From NCBI GenBank assembly GCA_910574015.1, contig CAJSYQ010000015.1:1-64000 (forward strand): DNA of 64,000 nt. The letters run 5' to 3'. Each line of letters opens with the position of its first letter. Position 1 is the stretch's first letter. Source of the stretch: Eubacteriaceae bacterium. GTDB taxonomy: Bacteria > Bacillota > Clostridia > Lachnospirales > Lachnospiraceae. Below the pieces are notes generated by a model, which was given only the letters and a program-made list of their open reading frames with translations, was not told the DNA's origin and ran no database searches. Shown one piece after another: positions 26,621-36,100 of this stretch. The position numbers and the translations under genes are program-made.

Positions 26621-27925
26621 ATGGCAAAGTTTTTAAGCTATGAGGACCGGCTGGAGATCGAAAGCAGTCTGAAAGCCCACATGACCTTTACGGAGATCGG
26701 GAGAAAGCTGGGAAGGGACAGGACCACAATCACAAAAGAAGTCAGGAATTATTCCGTGGAACAGGATACCGGATACAGCGTATTCCCCCACAACACCTGT
26801 AAGTACCGGAAAGGGTGCAGGAGGAAAAAAGTATGCGGAACAACGGACTGTAAACATCCGCTCGTATCCATCTGCAAACAGTGTGAATTCATCTGTAACC
26901 GTTACTGTGAACAGTATGAAGAAGAGGTATGCATGCACCGTTTTAAACCGCCTTATGCCTGTAACGGATGCCGTGAGGTAAAAAAGTGTACATTGACTAA
27001 GACGGTGTATGATGCGCTGGAAGCACACCGGCAGGCAACGGAAAAAATATCCCAGTCGCGGAGCGGCATCCTCTCGACGGAAGGGGAGATTGCAAGGCTG
27101 AATGAGATTCTGGTGCCGCTGGTAAAACAGGGGCAGTCCATCCACCAGATTTATTTAAACCATAAGGACGAGCTGATGTGCAGTGAGAAGACGCTGTACA
27201 ATTATGTGGACGGCTGTCTGTTCGACATCCGTAACATTGACCTGCCGAGGAAGGTAAAATACCGCCCAAGGTACAAGAAACCGGAGCTGAAGGTAGACCG
27301 TGGCTGCCGTGTGGGAAGGAACTATCATGATTATGAGGTATACATGGAAAAGCACCCGGATACGGCGGTGGTGCAGATGGATTCCGTAATCGGGAGTAAA
27401 GGAGGGAAAGTCCTTCTGACCATTTATTTTGTGAACGTATCTCTGATGCTGGGATTTCTGAGGGAAGCCAATACATCACAGTCCGTAATCGACATTTACG
27501 ACGGACTGTATCAGAAGCTGGGAGCATCAGACTTCACAAGGCTGTTTCCGGTGATACTGACGGATAACGGGAGTGAATTCTCCAATCCGAAAAAGATAGA
27601 AAACGGACCGGAAGAAAGGGGATTCCAGAGGACGCGGATTTATTACTGCAATCCCAGTGCACCCTATCAGAAAGCAGAGATAGAAGTAGGACATGAATTC
27701 ATCCGCAGAATTGTACCGAAAGGAAAGAGTTTTGATGAACTGACCCAGGAAGACGTGGAGCGGATGATGAACCACATCAATTCCTACCGGAGGAAGAAAC
27801 TGAATGGAAAAAGTCCGTATGAAGCATTCAGCTTTTATTACGGGGAAGAACTGGCGCAGAAGTTAGGATGTCAGAAGGTTACCGCCGGAGACATCAACCT
27901 TACGCCAGGACTTCTGAAAAAGTAA
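26621..27925 (+). CDS. IS30-family transposase
   Basis: 434 residues. An N-terminal helix-turn-helix (LSYEDRLEIESSLKAHMTFTEIGRKLGRDRTTITKEV) binds the inverted repeats. A Cys-rich insert (about residues 58-130) follows, then the DDE catalytic domain: Asp in VVQMDSVIG, Asp in ILTDNGSEF and Glu in the AEIEVGHEFIRR helix. Length and motifs appear intact, so it may be active. ATG 26621 has AAAGGAGA upstream and begins with the family-typical MAKFLSYEDR. Confidence 0.93.
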   Translation: MAKFLSYEDRLEIESSLKAHMTFTEIGRKLGRDRTTITKEVRNYSVEQDTGYSVFPHNTCKYRKGCRRKKVCGTTDCKHPLVSICKQCEFICNRYCEQYEEEVCMHRFKPPYACNGCREVKKCTLTKTVYDALEAHRQATEKISQSRSGILSTEGEIARLNEILVPLVKQGQSIHQIYLNHKDELMCSEKTLYNYVDGCLFDIRNIDLPRKVKYRPRYKKPELKVDRGCRVGRNYHDYEVYMEKHPDTAVVQMDSVIGSKGGKVLLTIYFVNVSLMLGFLREANTSQSVIDIYDGLYQKLGASDFTRLFPVILTDNGSEFSNPKKIENGPEERGFQRTRIYYCNPSAPYQKAEIEVGHEFIRRIVPKGKSFDELTQEDVERMMNHINSYRRKKLNGKSPYEAFSFYYGEELAQKLGCQKVTAGDINLTPGLLKK

Positions 27926-28091
27926 CAGGAAAACAAGCGCAGACCGCCGGCTGAAAATAAGGAGTCAATCAGGCGTGAATTTCGGCTTATAAAATTTGTA
28001 AGACAAAACTGACGTCCGGTTTTTGTGCGCATTTTTATCCTGCTGTGGGACCATTATACCACAGAACCGCAGAAAAAAACGGGAAAGTTGC

Positions 28092-28171
28092 TACAAAAGT
28101 GGAATTTCGGGTACAAAATTTGAAGGTCGCTTTCAAAATGTGAAACTCGTTTACAAAACGGGAAGGTCGTG
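28092..28171 (+). repeat. Four 20-bp tandem repeats near the IS30 right end
   Basis: Units begin at 28092, 28112, 28132 and 28152 with near-consensus TACAAAA, three bases, GAA, two bases, TCG. The exact 20-base period puts each unit about two helical turns apart. The last unit runs into the right inverted repeat. No equivalent array is seen at the left end. Confidence 0.75.
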
Positions 28172-28182
28172 TTACATTCGAG

Positions 28183-28196
28183 CAATCAAGATCATT
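28183..28196 (+). repeat. Right 14-bp direct repeat flanking the IS30 element
   Basis: Exact copy of 26447-26460. Removing the IS and one repeat restores a continuous agrC-agrB intergenic region. Confidence 0.75.
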
Positions 28197-28208
28197 TCTT
28201 AAATGAAA

Positions 28209-28279
28209 ACCGTCAATTTTTGCAACTTTCCGTCAAATTATGTAATTGCTATTGATTTATTATAAAGATGTATGATATA
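28209..28279 (+). promoter_or_regulatory. Probable LytTR (AgrA) binding repeats and promoter of agrB
   Basis: ACCGTCAAT (28209) and CCGTCAAAT (28230) are direct repeats offset by 20 bases, close to the spacing known for AgrA-type sites. Weak -35/-10 boxes follow (TTGATT at 28252, GATATA at 28274), as expected for an activator-dependent promoter. Confidence 0.6.
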
Positions 28280-28305
28280 TCTGTGGGCAAAGGAGATGGC
28301 GTGCA

Positions 28306-28905
28306 ATGGTGGTAGATTTTGTTGATTTTTTGATTCGGAGTCACGCATTAGAAGAAAAGTACAGAGAAGATTCTATTTATGGTTTGACACTTGTTTTTGA
28401 AAAACTAATTGTTTGTACGGTTCTATTTATGCTTTCTTTTCTGCTTGGGAAATTGTGGGAGGGAGTGGTATTTACAGTATGTTTTCTGATGCTGCGTCAG
28501 ACGACCGGAGGATTCCATGCAAAATCGTTTCCGGGCTGTTTCATAGGCTCGGTAGCTGCGGTTGTACTGACCTTTGAAGTTTTTGTGCCATTACTGGCAA
28601 AACATATGGTTATATTCGGATTGATGCTTGCTATTTCCATCCTTTGTATTCTGTTTTTTGCGCCTGTGAATCATCCTGACCTTATGCTGACGCTGGAGGA
28701 GCAAAGAAAATACAGAAATTGGAGCAGGGGAATATTGTTTTTGGAAATCGGAGCAGCAGGGATAGGAACTATCTTAAAAATGAAATGGCAGCAATATATT
28801 CTGATGGCAATCATCATATGTGCTGTTTTCATAGTAGTAGCAAAGTTAATACGGCAGGAGGTGAGAACAGATGAAAACAAGGAAAACAGGCAGTCCAATT
28901 CTTAA
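28306..28905 (+). CDS. agrB: AgrB-type peptide-processing membrane protease
   Basis: 199-residue integral membrane cysteine protease that cleaves the AgrD propeptide and forms the thiolactone ring. Catalytic His71 and Cys78 lie in RQTTGGFHAKSFPGC, with the seven-residue spacing of AgrB. About five to six membrane helices cover residues 30-185. RBS AAAGGAGA lies ten bases before the ATG. The 3' end overlaps the agrD gene. It is separated from agrC only by the IS30 insertion. Confidence 0.95.
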   Translation: MVVDFVDFLIRSHALEEKYREDSIYGLTLVFEKLIVCTVLFMLSFLLGKLWEGVVFTVCFLMLRQTTGGFHAKSFPGCFIGSVAAVVLTFEVFVPLLAKHMVIFGLMLAISILCILFFAPVNHPDLMLTLEEQRKYRNWSRGILFLEIGAAGIGTILKMKWQQYILMAIIICAVFIVVAKLIRQEVRTDENKENRQSNS

Positions 28906-29011
28906 TTTGGCAGGAAAAATTGCAAAAATGGAAGCGGTTAAGTCAAAGTCAGGATGGCCGCCAATCTGTGCCGGGATTCTGCATCAGCCGAAACGTCCAG
29001 TTAAGAAATAG
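28871..29011 (+). CDS. agrD: AgrD-type cyclic autoinducer peptide precursor
   Basis: A 46-codon gene, short enough to be missed by length-filtered gene finding. It starts 35 bases before the end of agrB with GGAGGTGAG upstream. The N-terminal part (PILNLAGKIAKMEAV) is the expected amphipathic helix. The core is PPICAGIL and the C-terminal recognition part is HQPKRPVKK, matching the Clostridia agrD pattern C-x4-[HY]QPK-x-P. The predicted ring joins the Cys thiol to the carboxyl of the Leu four residues later (C-A-G-I-L). N-terminal trimming cannot be predicted. Confidence 0.88.
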   Translation: MKTRKTGSPILNLAGKIAKMEAVKSKSGWPPICAGILHQPKRPVKK

Positions 29012-29141
29012 TCGGAATCTTGTGATGCAGAACCAAAAAGTGATTGCCCATTGTATCTGTGCAATGGGTAGGGAATTCATCAGTTATCTTGACTGGTTTT
29101 AATATATAACATAAAGCAAAAGTACAGAAAGGGGATTGCGT

Positions 29142-32100
29142 ATGAATCAAAGGAAAAAAGTGATCATTGGTAGTTTGTTAACAGGTATTTTAGCATTTAC
29201 TTCTATCTTCAGTTCAAATTTATTGATTAACAATGAGAAAGAGGCTGATGCAGCCTCGGTTGACGCTGCTTCGGCGGAGGCAGTTGTGACCAATGCCCTC
29301 AAGGTTGCATCCGCCATTACCGGGGAACTCCCTGCCAAGCGCACCAAATTTGTCAAGCAGTTTGCCATGTCCGACGGCAGCTATACTGCCGCCACTTATT
29401 CTATGCCGATCCATTATCAGAAAAATGGCACATGGAAAGAGATTGATACCACCTTGGTCAAATCCGGCAAAAAGAACTACAAAACCAAAGCCACCGACCT
29501 TTCCATGAAAGTATCCAAAAAAGCAAACAAGAAATCGGTTGTCTCCATGAAGCGGGGCAAAACCAGCCTGTCGATTGCCTTAAAGGGCAAAAAACTCAAA
29601 GCAGCGAAGGCGAAGCGAAGCAATCCTAAGAAAAAAACAGCAACCGATGTGCTGAACCAGAACAAAGTTACCTATAAAGGCGTTATGAAAAACACAAGCA
29701 TCTCCTACGATATTTTTCCAGAAAAAGTGCAGGAGATCGTTAAAATTAGCAAAAAACAGAAAAGAAAAGCCCTTTCGTTCAAACTGAATACCAAACTGAA
29801 AGCAAAAGTAAAGGGCAAAAAGGTCTATTTCAAAACTAAAAAGGGCAAGACAAAATTTACACGCATGAGCACGGTTATCACGGATGCGGGTGGGGTATCC
29901 ACATCCAAAGTAAAATTATCCTACAACAAAAAGAGCAAGACATTAAAAGTGACACCGGACAAAAAATGGTGGAACAGTAAAAAGAGAAAATTCCCGGTAG
30001 AAATCCGGACGACATATTTAACTGACAAGCACAGCAGGGACGTAAAAGTAGGCGCAGCCTACGCCGGAACGCCAGACAGCAACTTCGGTTATGACAAATC
30101 CCTGTTATTGCAGCCAAACAAATGCGTGGCATTTACTAAGATGTCCACGCTCTCGGAACTGAAAAACAAAAACGTGCAGATCCGGGATGCGGCACTACAT
30201 ATCAAAAACGAGAAAACACTGAGATTAGGGGCGGGAAAGACCTTTGACATCGGCATCCATAAAGTAAAGCAGAACTGGAATGTCAGGAAATTAACTTACA
30301 ACAACCGTCCGGCTTATGAGCCGGATGCGGCCGCTTCCGTGGGAATCCAGAAAGCGGGCAGCTATCAGTGTGATGTGACAAATATCGTCAAAGCATGGTA
30401 TGCCGGGGAAGCCAACTACGGCGTAGCCCTCGCGGCGGACAACTCCAACCGCTCCTATCAGGCAAAGCTCGATAGGAATCCGTACTTTACCGTGCATTAT
30501 GAGGTCGTTGGCTTTGAAGGAGCCGTGGAATTGAAAGAAAATATTCCCATTACCCGCTCCGTCATCAAGGCGGGACAGGAAAACTACTATTACTTTGATG
30601 CCAAGCCGGGCATTGCCTATGACATTTACACGGAATCCTCCATAGACACCCAGGCAGTCATGTATGATGCCAATAAAGAGCGCGTGGGCTATGACGATAA
30701 CGCTGGTCTGGACCACAACTTCCTTTTCACTGGGGCATACGAAGGCAGAAAATACCTGAAAGTCAACGTAAAAAATAATGGGACGGGAAATTACACTCTT
30801 CACCTGAAAAAGCGTTTTGCCATCCCGGAGCCAGTAAGCATCAAAGGGCAGGACAAAGTGACCATCACATGGGATGCGATAGACAAGGCAAAAGAATATC
30901 TAGTCTGCATCTATGACGGTGGAAAGAAGACCGGTGAAGCCATCGTAACAGGCACTTCCTATGATTACATCTACCACAACGAAACGGCAGGAAAAATCCT
31001 TGGCTTCACGGTCACGGCAAGGGAAAACGCATCCTTGACAGGGGAATCATCCCGCATGATATTTAGCACAGACAGCCAGTCTGAGTGGGTGTATGCGGCG
31101 CCCATGCAGGAGGCAAGAAAAAACAGTTCCGTCACGGCACTGGATGGAAAAATCTATGTATTGGGCGGGGAAAATGCCACAGGTACTCTGAAGAGTTTTG
31201 TGGCATACGATAGCGAAAAGAAAACCTGGGAAACGCTGCCGGACTATCCCGGAACGGAAACCGGAATCTGCAAGGCAGCCATGTTTGCCTACAACAATGA
31301 GATAACTGTCGTTGGCGGTCAGACCGACACCAGCGCTACAGGCAAAATGTTAAATGCTGTATATGCTTTCAATACAGAAACAAAGCAGTGGCAGAAAAAA
31401 GCAGACATGGCTGAGGGCAGAACCAATCTGGCAGCCGCTGTCAGCAAAGACCAGCTTTATACATGGACAAAGGCAGGGGCAACCGATAAGGCAGAAGTTT
31501 ATAACATCAAGACTGATACCTGGGAAACGGCAGTCATGCCGGACACCAGCACCGTCATCGATGCCGTCAGCGTGGACAACCGGGTGTTCGTATTAAGAGA
31601 AGATGGAGAGAAGATGTTCTGGCAGGAATATCTCCCAGAAGACAATATTTTTGAGGACGCTGGGGCAGAGTGTCCATTTGCAACATCCGACAAATACAGG
31701 GCATCCGCTGTCATCAGCGGTAAGATTTACATGGTAAAAGAGACGGAGACAAAAGAAGTCCTCGTCTACGATGCTTATGCGGACGAATGGAGCCAGATTT
31801 CTGCCATGAACCTGACCAAGAAAGATTCCGCGCTGGTGGCATCCGGCAAGGACGTGTACAGTATCGGCGGGGAAATGAGCGGATATGGTGTGCTGGATGT
31901 AGTGGAGCAGTATAGCGTCAAAGTGCAGAGTACAACAAAAGAAATGTTGGTAAAGAAAGGCGGAGCCTACGAACTGCAGGTAACTGCCGGAAATCTCAAA
32001 AAGGGACAGACAAAGATTGTGACCGTAACTGTCAATCCCGATGAAATGCAGATCGTAAATGCATCTTCTTTTGAAACAGAAGATGCACTGAAAGAGGGAG

Positions 32101-32276
32101 CCGACGGTGTTACGTTGCTGAAATACCAGCCCCAAAAGGGTGTGCTGGTATTGAAACTCACGGGGAGCCTGGAGCGGGGAGAGAGTTTTGAAACCTACCA
32201 GTCTATCCCGGTGGAGGGAAAGATTGACGGAAAGACCAAGGTAGAGATTACCCTGACGGATAAAGAGGAAAAATAA
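29142..32276 (+). CDS. Secreted DNRLRE/Kelch-repeat protein of the RHS locus
   Basis: About 1044 residues. A signal peptide is followed by a Lys-rich N-terminal region of the kind found in RHS-associated secreted proteins. A DNRLRE/CBM-like domain follows (about residues 345-470, with VKAWYAGEANYGVALAAD). A pre-peptidase-like beta domain (YYYFDAKPGIAYDIYTESS) and an FnIII-like module come next. Four to six Kelch repeats follow (for example VTALDGKIYVLGGEN, AMFAYNNEITVVGG), then a C-terminal beta domain. No sortase signal is present. It starts at ATG 29142 with AAAGGGG upstream. Its role beside a WapA-like RHS toxin could be surface attachment or delivery, which is inference. Confidence 0.7.
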   Translation: MNQRKKVIIGSLLTGILAFTSIFSSNLLINNEKEADAASVDAASAEAVVTNALKVASAITGELPAKRTKFVKQFAMSDGSYTAATYSMPIHYQKNGTWKEIDTTLVKSGKKNYKTKATDLSMKVSKKANKKSVVSMKRGKTSLSIALKGKKLKAAKAKRSNPKKKTATDVLNQNKVTYKGVMKNTSISYDIFPEKVQEIVKISKKQKRKALSFKLNTKLKAKVKGKKVYFKTKKGKTKFTRMSTVITDAGGVSTSKVKLSYNKKSKTLKVTPDKKWWNSKKRKFPVEIRTTYLTDKHSRDVKVGAAYAGTPDSNFGYDKSLLLQPNKCVAFTKMSTLSELKNKNVQIRDAALHIKNEKTLRLGAGKTFDIGIHKVKQNWNVRKLTYNNRPAYEPDAAASVGIQKAGSYQCDVTNIVKAWYAGEANYGVALAADNSNRSYQAKLDRNPYFTVHYEVVGFEGAVELKENIPITRSVIKAGQENYYYFDAKPGIAYDIYTESSIDTQAVMYDANKERVGYDDNAGLDHNFLFTGAYEGRKYLKVNVKNNGTGNYTLHLKKRFAIPEPVSIKGQDKVTITWDAIDKAKEYLVCIYDGGKKTGEAIVTGTSYDYIYHNETAGKILGFTVTARENASLTGESSRMIFSTDSQSEWVYAAPMQEARKNSSVTALDGKIYVLGGENATGTLKSFVAYDSEKKTWETLPDYPGTETGICKAAMFAYNNEITVVGGQTDTSATGKMLNAVYAFNTETKQWQKKADMAEGRTNLAAAVSKDQLYTWTKAGATDKAEVYNIKTDTWETAVMPDTSTVIDAVSVDNRVFVLREDGEKMFWQEYLPEDNIFEDAGAECPFATSDKYRASAVISGKIYMVKETETKEVLVYDAYADEWSQISAMNLTKKDSALVASGKDVYSIGGEMSGYGVLDVVEQYSVKVQSTTKEMLVKKGGAYELQVTAGNLKKGQTKIVTVTVNPDEMQIVNASSFETEDALKEGADGVTLLKYQPQKGVLVLKLTGSLERGESFETYQSIPVEGKIDGKTKVEITLTDKEEK

Positions 32277-32283
32277 GAACAAG

Positions 32284-32323
32284 AGGATTTGCCAGTTATG
32301 GATGTCCATAACTGGTAAGTCCT
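32284..32323 (+). terminator. Long hairpin after the Kelch protein gene
   Basis: A 19-bp stem with two G-U pairs and a two-base loop; its centre is CCAGTTATGGA (32292-32302) pairing with TCCATAACTGG (32305-32315). It lies eight bases after the stop. There is no T tract, so it may be a processing or stabilising element rather than a simple terminator. Confidence 0.5.
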
Positions 32324-32465
32324 AATTGTATTGTAAAAAAAAGTTTTACGTCACATAATTAAATGACCAATATATGAATATGCTTTTGCTGAATGTTGTT
32401 TTGAACGCTTATATTGGTGTAAATCAAAGTTAGATTAATTACTTGTTTTGAACGGAGGAATATCA

Positions 32466-33125
32466 TTGGAGTTTGTTAAAAAATATAAAGTAATTTTGTC
32501 GGGCATTTTGATGGTTTTGTTATTCGCTGTCGCAGGAACGGTGTTTTTCATGATGCGAAATCATAACCAAAACAAGAAGGAACAGAATGTAGAGAAGCAA
32601 AAAGAGGAAAATTACCTTTCCCTCAGTGCTTCCGATCAGGAAACTGCCGATTTGTATTCAGAACTCTACGAGATATCCAGAGAGGATGTGGCAGAGCAGC
32701 AGATCAAGATGAAAGATTGGGAAAAGACAGCAAAGGAACTGGAAAAGGCTTTCTTCACCATTCCGGAGAACGAAAAATACCAGATGGAAAAGGACGGTTA
32801 TTCCCTGGAGGATTTACAGGAAGCGGAGAAACTGTCTGTCAAAACTGGAAGAAAAGCAATAGAGCTGGCGGAAGCCAAAGGAAAGATTTCTGATAAGCGC
32901 AAGTGGTCAGAGGTAGTCAAAGATAGTGAGATTTTGACTACGGAGGAGCAGCTGGGACTGACCAAGGAGCAGATACAGAGGTTGGAGGACAAGTCGCTGG
33001 GCAAGGAAGAACGGGTAGAAGTGGCGATTCTGATTATGAATGGGACATATACCTTTGATGAAGTGATACAGAAACTGGCTGCAGGAATAACGGTCGAAGA
33101 ATTGAAAAAGCAGAATGAAAATTGA
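32466..33125 (+). CDS. Membrane-anchored helical protein of the RHS locus
   Basis: About 219 residues starting at TTG with GGAGG seven bases upstream. A single N-terminal membrane helix (about 8-28) is followed by charged, mostly helical sequence rich in Glu and Lys with coiled-coil character. No enzyme motif is seen. It sits between the Kelch protein and the RHS toxin, so a role in display or secretion of the RHS protein is plausible. The same TTGTTTTGAACG string occurs at 32396 and 32443, just before and across the ribosome site. Confidence 0.55.
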   Translation: MEFVKKYKVILSGILMVLLFAVAGTVFFMMRNHNQNKKEQNVEKQKEENYLSLSASDQETADLYSELYEISREDVAEQQIKMKDWEKTAKELEKAFFTIPENEKYQMEKDGYSLEDLQEAEKLSVKTGRKAIELAEAKGKISDKRKWSEVVKDSEILTTEEQLGLTKEQIQRLEDKSLGKEERVEVAILIMNGTYTFDEVIQKLAAGITVEELKKQNEN

Positions 33126-33179
33126 TAGTAAATTTGGCAGGAAGAATGGAGTCTTGCATAAGAAAGGAGTTTGGAATCT

Positions 33180-36100
33180 ATGAGGAGATTAGGAAAGATA
33201 TTGTTTGGAGCAATAACCGCTGCTATGATATGTGGAACATTTTTGTCTGCGAACAGCAGCATCTGCCAGGCTGCGGGGGAATCCTATGATACAGCACTGG
33301 AAGCCGCCTACGGCGATACTTTCCGCAGTGTTTACGAAAACCGCCTTGCTGGTTCTCCGCTGGAAGCAGAAGTAGCAGATGGCGTAGACACCGCCACCGG
33401 GCATTTGATGCTCTCCCGGAATGACCTGTCGTTGGAAGGCACAGGTGGCATGGATTTTGAACTTGACCGTTACTATGATAGCAATGAAGCCAATCTCGGT
33501 CACGCTACCGTGGAGCATGTGGATGCTTTGAAAGTAGATACCATCCGAGTGCATTTTATTGACCAGGAAGGAATGGATAAGAGCATTGTAGTCAATATCG
33601 CCATATGGAATAAGCATAAAAATGCCCTGAAGAATCTCTTGGTAAAATATACGAAAGGAGATGTCTGGAGGGATGCTACGGAAAATGATACCCAAAGGAC
33701 AAAAATTGTCAGCAATGAAGGGCACAACGTGTATGGTCTGGCAAGTGGCTGGCGGTATGATTTTCCATGGATTGAGACAGTAACGCTGACGAAAGAGGAA
33801 GGATGGGGGAAAGAACCCAAATACCTGCACTACGGCAGTGCCGGGGTCATGAATATCGAAACAGAGAGAGACGATGCCAGCAAAAGTTATCATATCAAGG
33901 GACTGGAAGGTTATGATTACGATGATATTAAATTAGAAGATTGGGATAAGACCGTAGACGGCATCGCCTGCAAGTACCTTCTCCGTGACAAAACGGGGCT
34001 CCGCACCTATTTTAACGAAAACGGAGTGATTGTGTTGCAGAAAGATGCCCACGACAACAAGATTGCCTATACATACACGGATGACATTTACTTTAGTAAG
34101 ATTACGGATTCCGTCGGGCGGGAGATCGTTTTCCATTACAGCGGAGATGATGAGGAAAAGACCTTGGCATCAGTTACCGTTGAGGGCAGCAAGATGGAGG
34201 GTGGAGTATCTCAAAAAACGATTACCTATGAAACCGAAGAGAAATCCTATACCCCCCATCATGGGGACAGGCTGAACGGCGTGGTTCTGACCAGCGCAAC
34301 GGTAGACGGCAGCAAGGAAAAGTATAGCTATAAGACGGTGGAGCGTCTGGTTAATACCTCTGGTGCGGGAGTGGCATCCCAGCGTGTCTCTACCAACCAG
34401 AGTTATCTCCTGACAAAAGTATCAGCAGAAGGAAGCGAACAGCATTATGAATACAGGGCATGTTCCCTGCGTGGCTCGAAAGAATCTGGAACGGGGCAGA
34501 AAAGGGACGTGGTCACGGAGCAGTTTTATGTAACCAGGGAATATGAAAAAGATACGAAGACGGGGAAAAAATCAAACGGTGTAAAGTATGACTATTTCCA
34601 AAAGCAGGAAGACAGCCTCATTTCCTTTGCGGATTTTTATGAAAATCATGATGAGGTTTGGCAGTATGGCAACAGCGGACTGAAGACAGTAACCATTGTC
34701 AGTACCTTCAATCCGAATAAATATAAAACGAATGGGAAGTTTTATGATTTCAAATATAAGAAATCAAAGATCAACCCGGACAACCTTCATTTGAAGAGTA
34801 GCACGAAGAAAAACGTCAGTCTGTATATTTACAATGAGAACAAGATGCTGGTGGATGAAGTAAATTATGGGAAGGAAAAAGAGCAGACAACATACCAATA
34901 CGATAATAAAGGTTCCCTTGTGACATTAGAAACCGGTAAATCTTTTGGCCAAAAAGGGGAAAAGGCAGTCACGACAAGGCAGGGATATACCTACGACAAA
35001 TATCGGAATGTTCTAACGTATAAATCCTCCAAAGCATATCTGGCAAAAAATAAGGGGAAAGAACATCTGTATACGACGACCTACACCTACCGGGGGACAG
35101 GAAGTGGATATCCGGCAGGAGACGCTGCAATGGCGTGTCCTCTGGTCACGGAAGAATCCTATGTGGGCGCAAATACCAAAAATAAACTGGCAAGCACTGT
35201 GGCAGCGAATGGCATTGACTATGCCAGCATCTCCGAGCAGAGAAGCGTAAACGGTGGTGCATACAAGACCATTTCCAAAACAGATTTCCAGTATGACGGG
35301 CAGGGAAATGAGACCCAGGGGAAAGTCTACCCTTCCTACAGTACGGATGGGGAAAAAGAAGTCATCCAGAACGATTATACCTACAACAGTCTGGGACAGC
35401 AGACCAAGAAAACCGTAACCATCACGTCCGCAAAACGTCCGGAAGATAACCGTACTTATACCGAAGAAGAGACAACTTATGATTCGTTCGGCAATGAACT
35501 GAGCTACACTGATGAAAACGGTCTGGTATCAAAAACTTCCTATGACTCGGAAACCGGGGAGGAAACGGAAACCATCAACGCTGTGGGGACGGAGTATGAA
35601 TCCAAAGAGAAAGAATATCAGTCTGCGGATGGGCTGAAAAGCATGACCGTAGACGATTATGGTCGTGTCTCCATTGACATCCAGGATGCCTTTGGCAACA
35701 CGGTAGTCAGCAAAGATGAAGCCGCAGGCACATGGACGGAGAGCATCTATGAGTATGGCAGCGAGGAAGATGGAGATGATTCTTCCGACAATGACGAAGG
35801 AAATGATTCTGATGAAGAAAAAGAAGAAACCGCACGGCTGATCGAAGAACGTACCTATCCCTTTGAGCCGGATGAAAAGCGCTTCATTGTCAATGAAAAT
35901 GGGGAAACCGTACCGAACTATTACATTACCGGAAAAGGACGGGATATTCTCTCTGGAAGCAAGCACTTCTATGACAATCTGGGCGATGAAATTGGCAGTG
36001 CAGAGTTCAGCAATGGGGAACTGGACGCTTCCCACTGCACTTCATGGAGTTTCAGCAAGAGCGAGACAGAAGTAACCGGGGAAGAAGACGAAGCACAGAC

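Larger units (their letters stand above)
26461..28182 (+). mobile_element. IS30-family insertion sequence between agrC and agrB
   Basis: About 1.72 kb with one transposase gene. The ends are imperfect inverted repeats sharing ATGTAA, CGA and TTCCCGT at matching positions (left from 26467, right ending about 28177). Both sides are flanked by CAATCAAGATCATT. It lies between the terminator of the kinase gene and the promoter of agrB, so neither half of the agr locus is broken. Bases 27926-28182 after the transposase are non-coding and carry four 20-base tandem repeats. Confidence 0.85.

Noticed and set aside
28092-28171. Four 20-bp repeats considered as a CRISPR array
   Set aside because: The repeats are contiguous with no spacers, units are degenerate and no cas gene is present.
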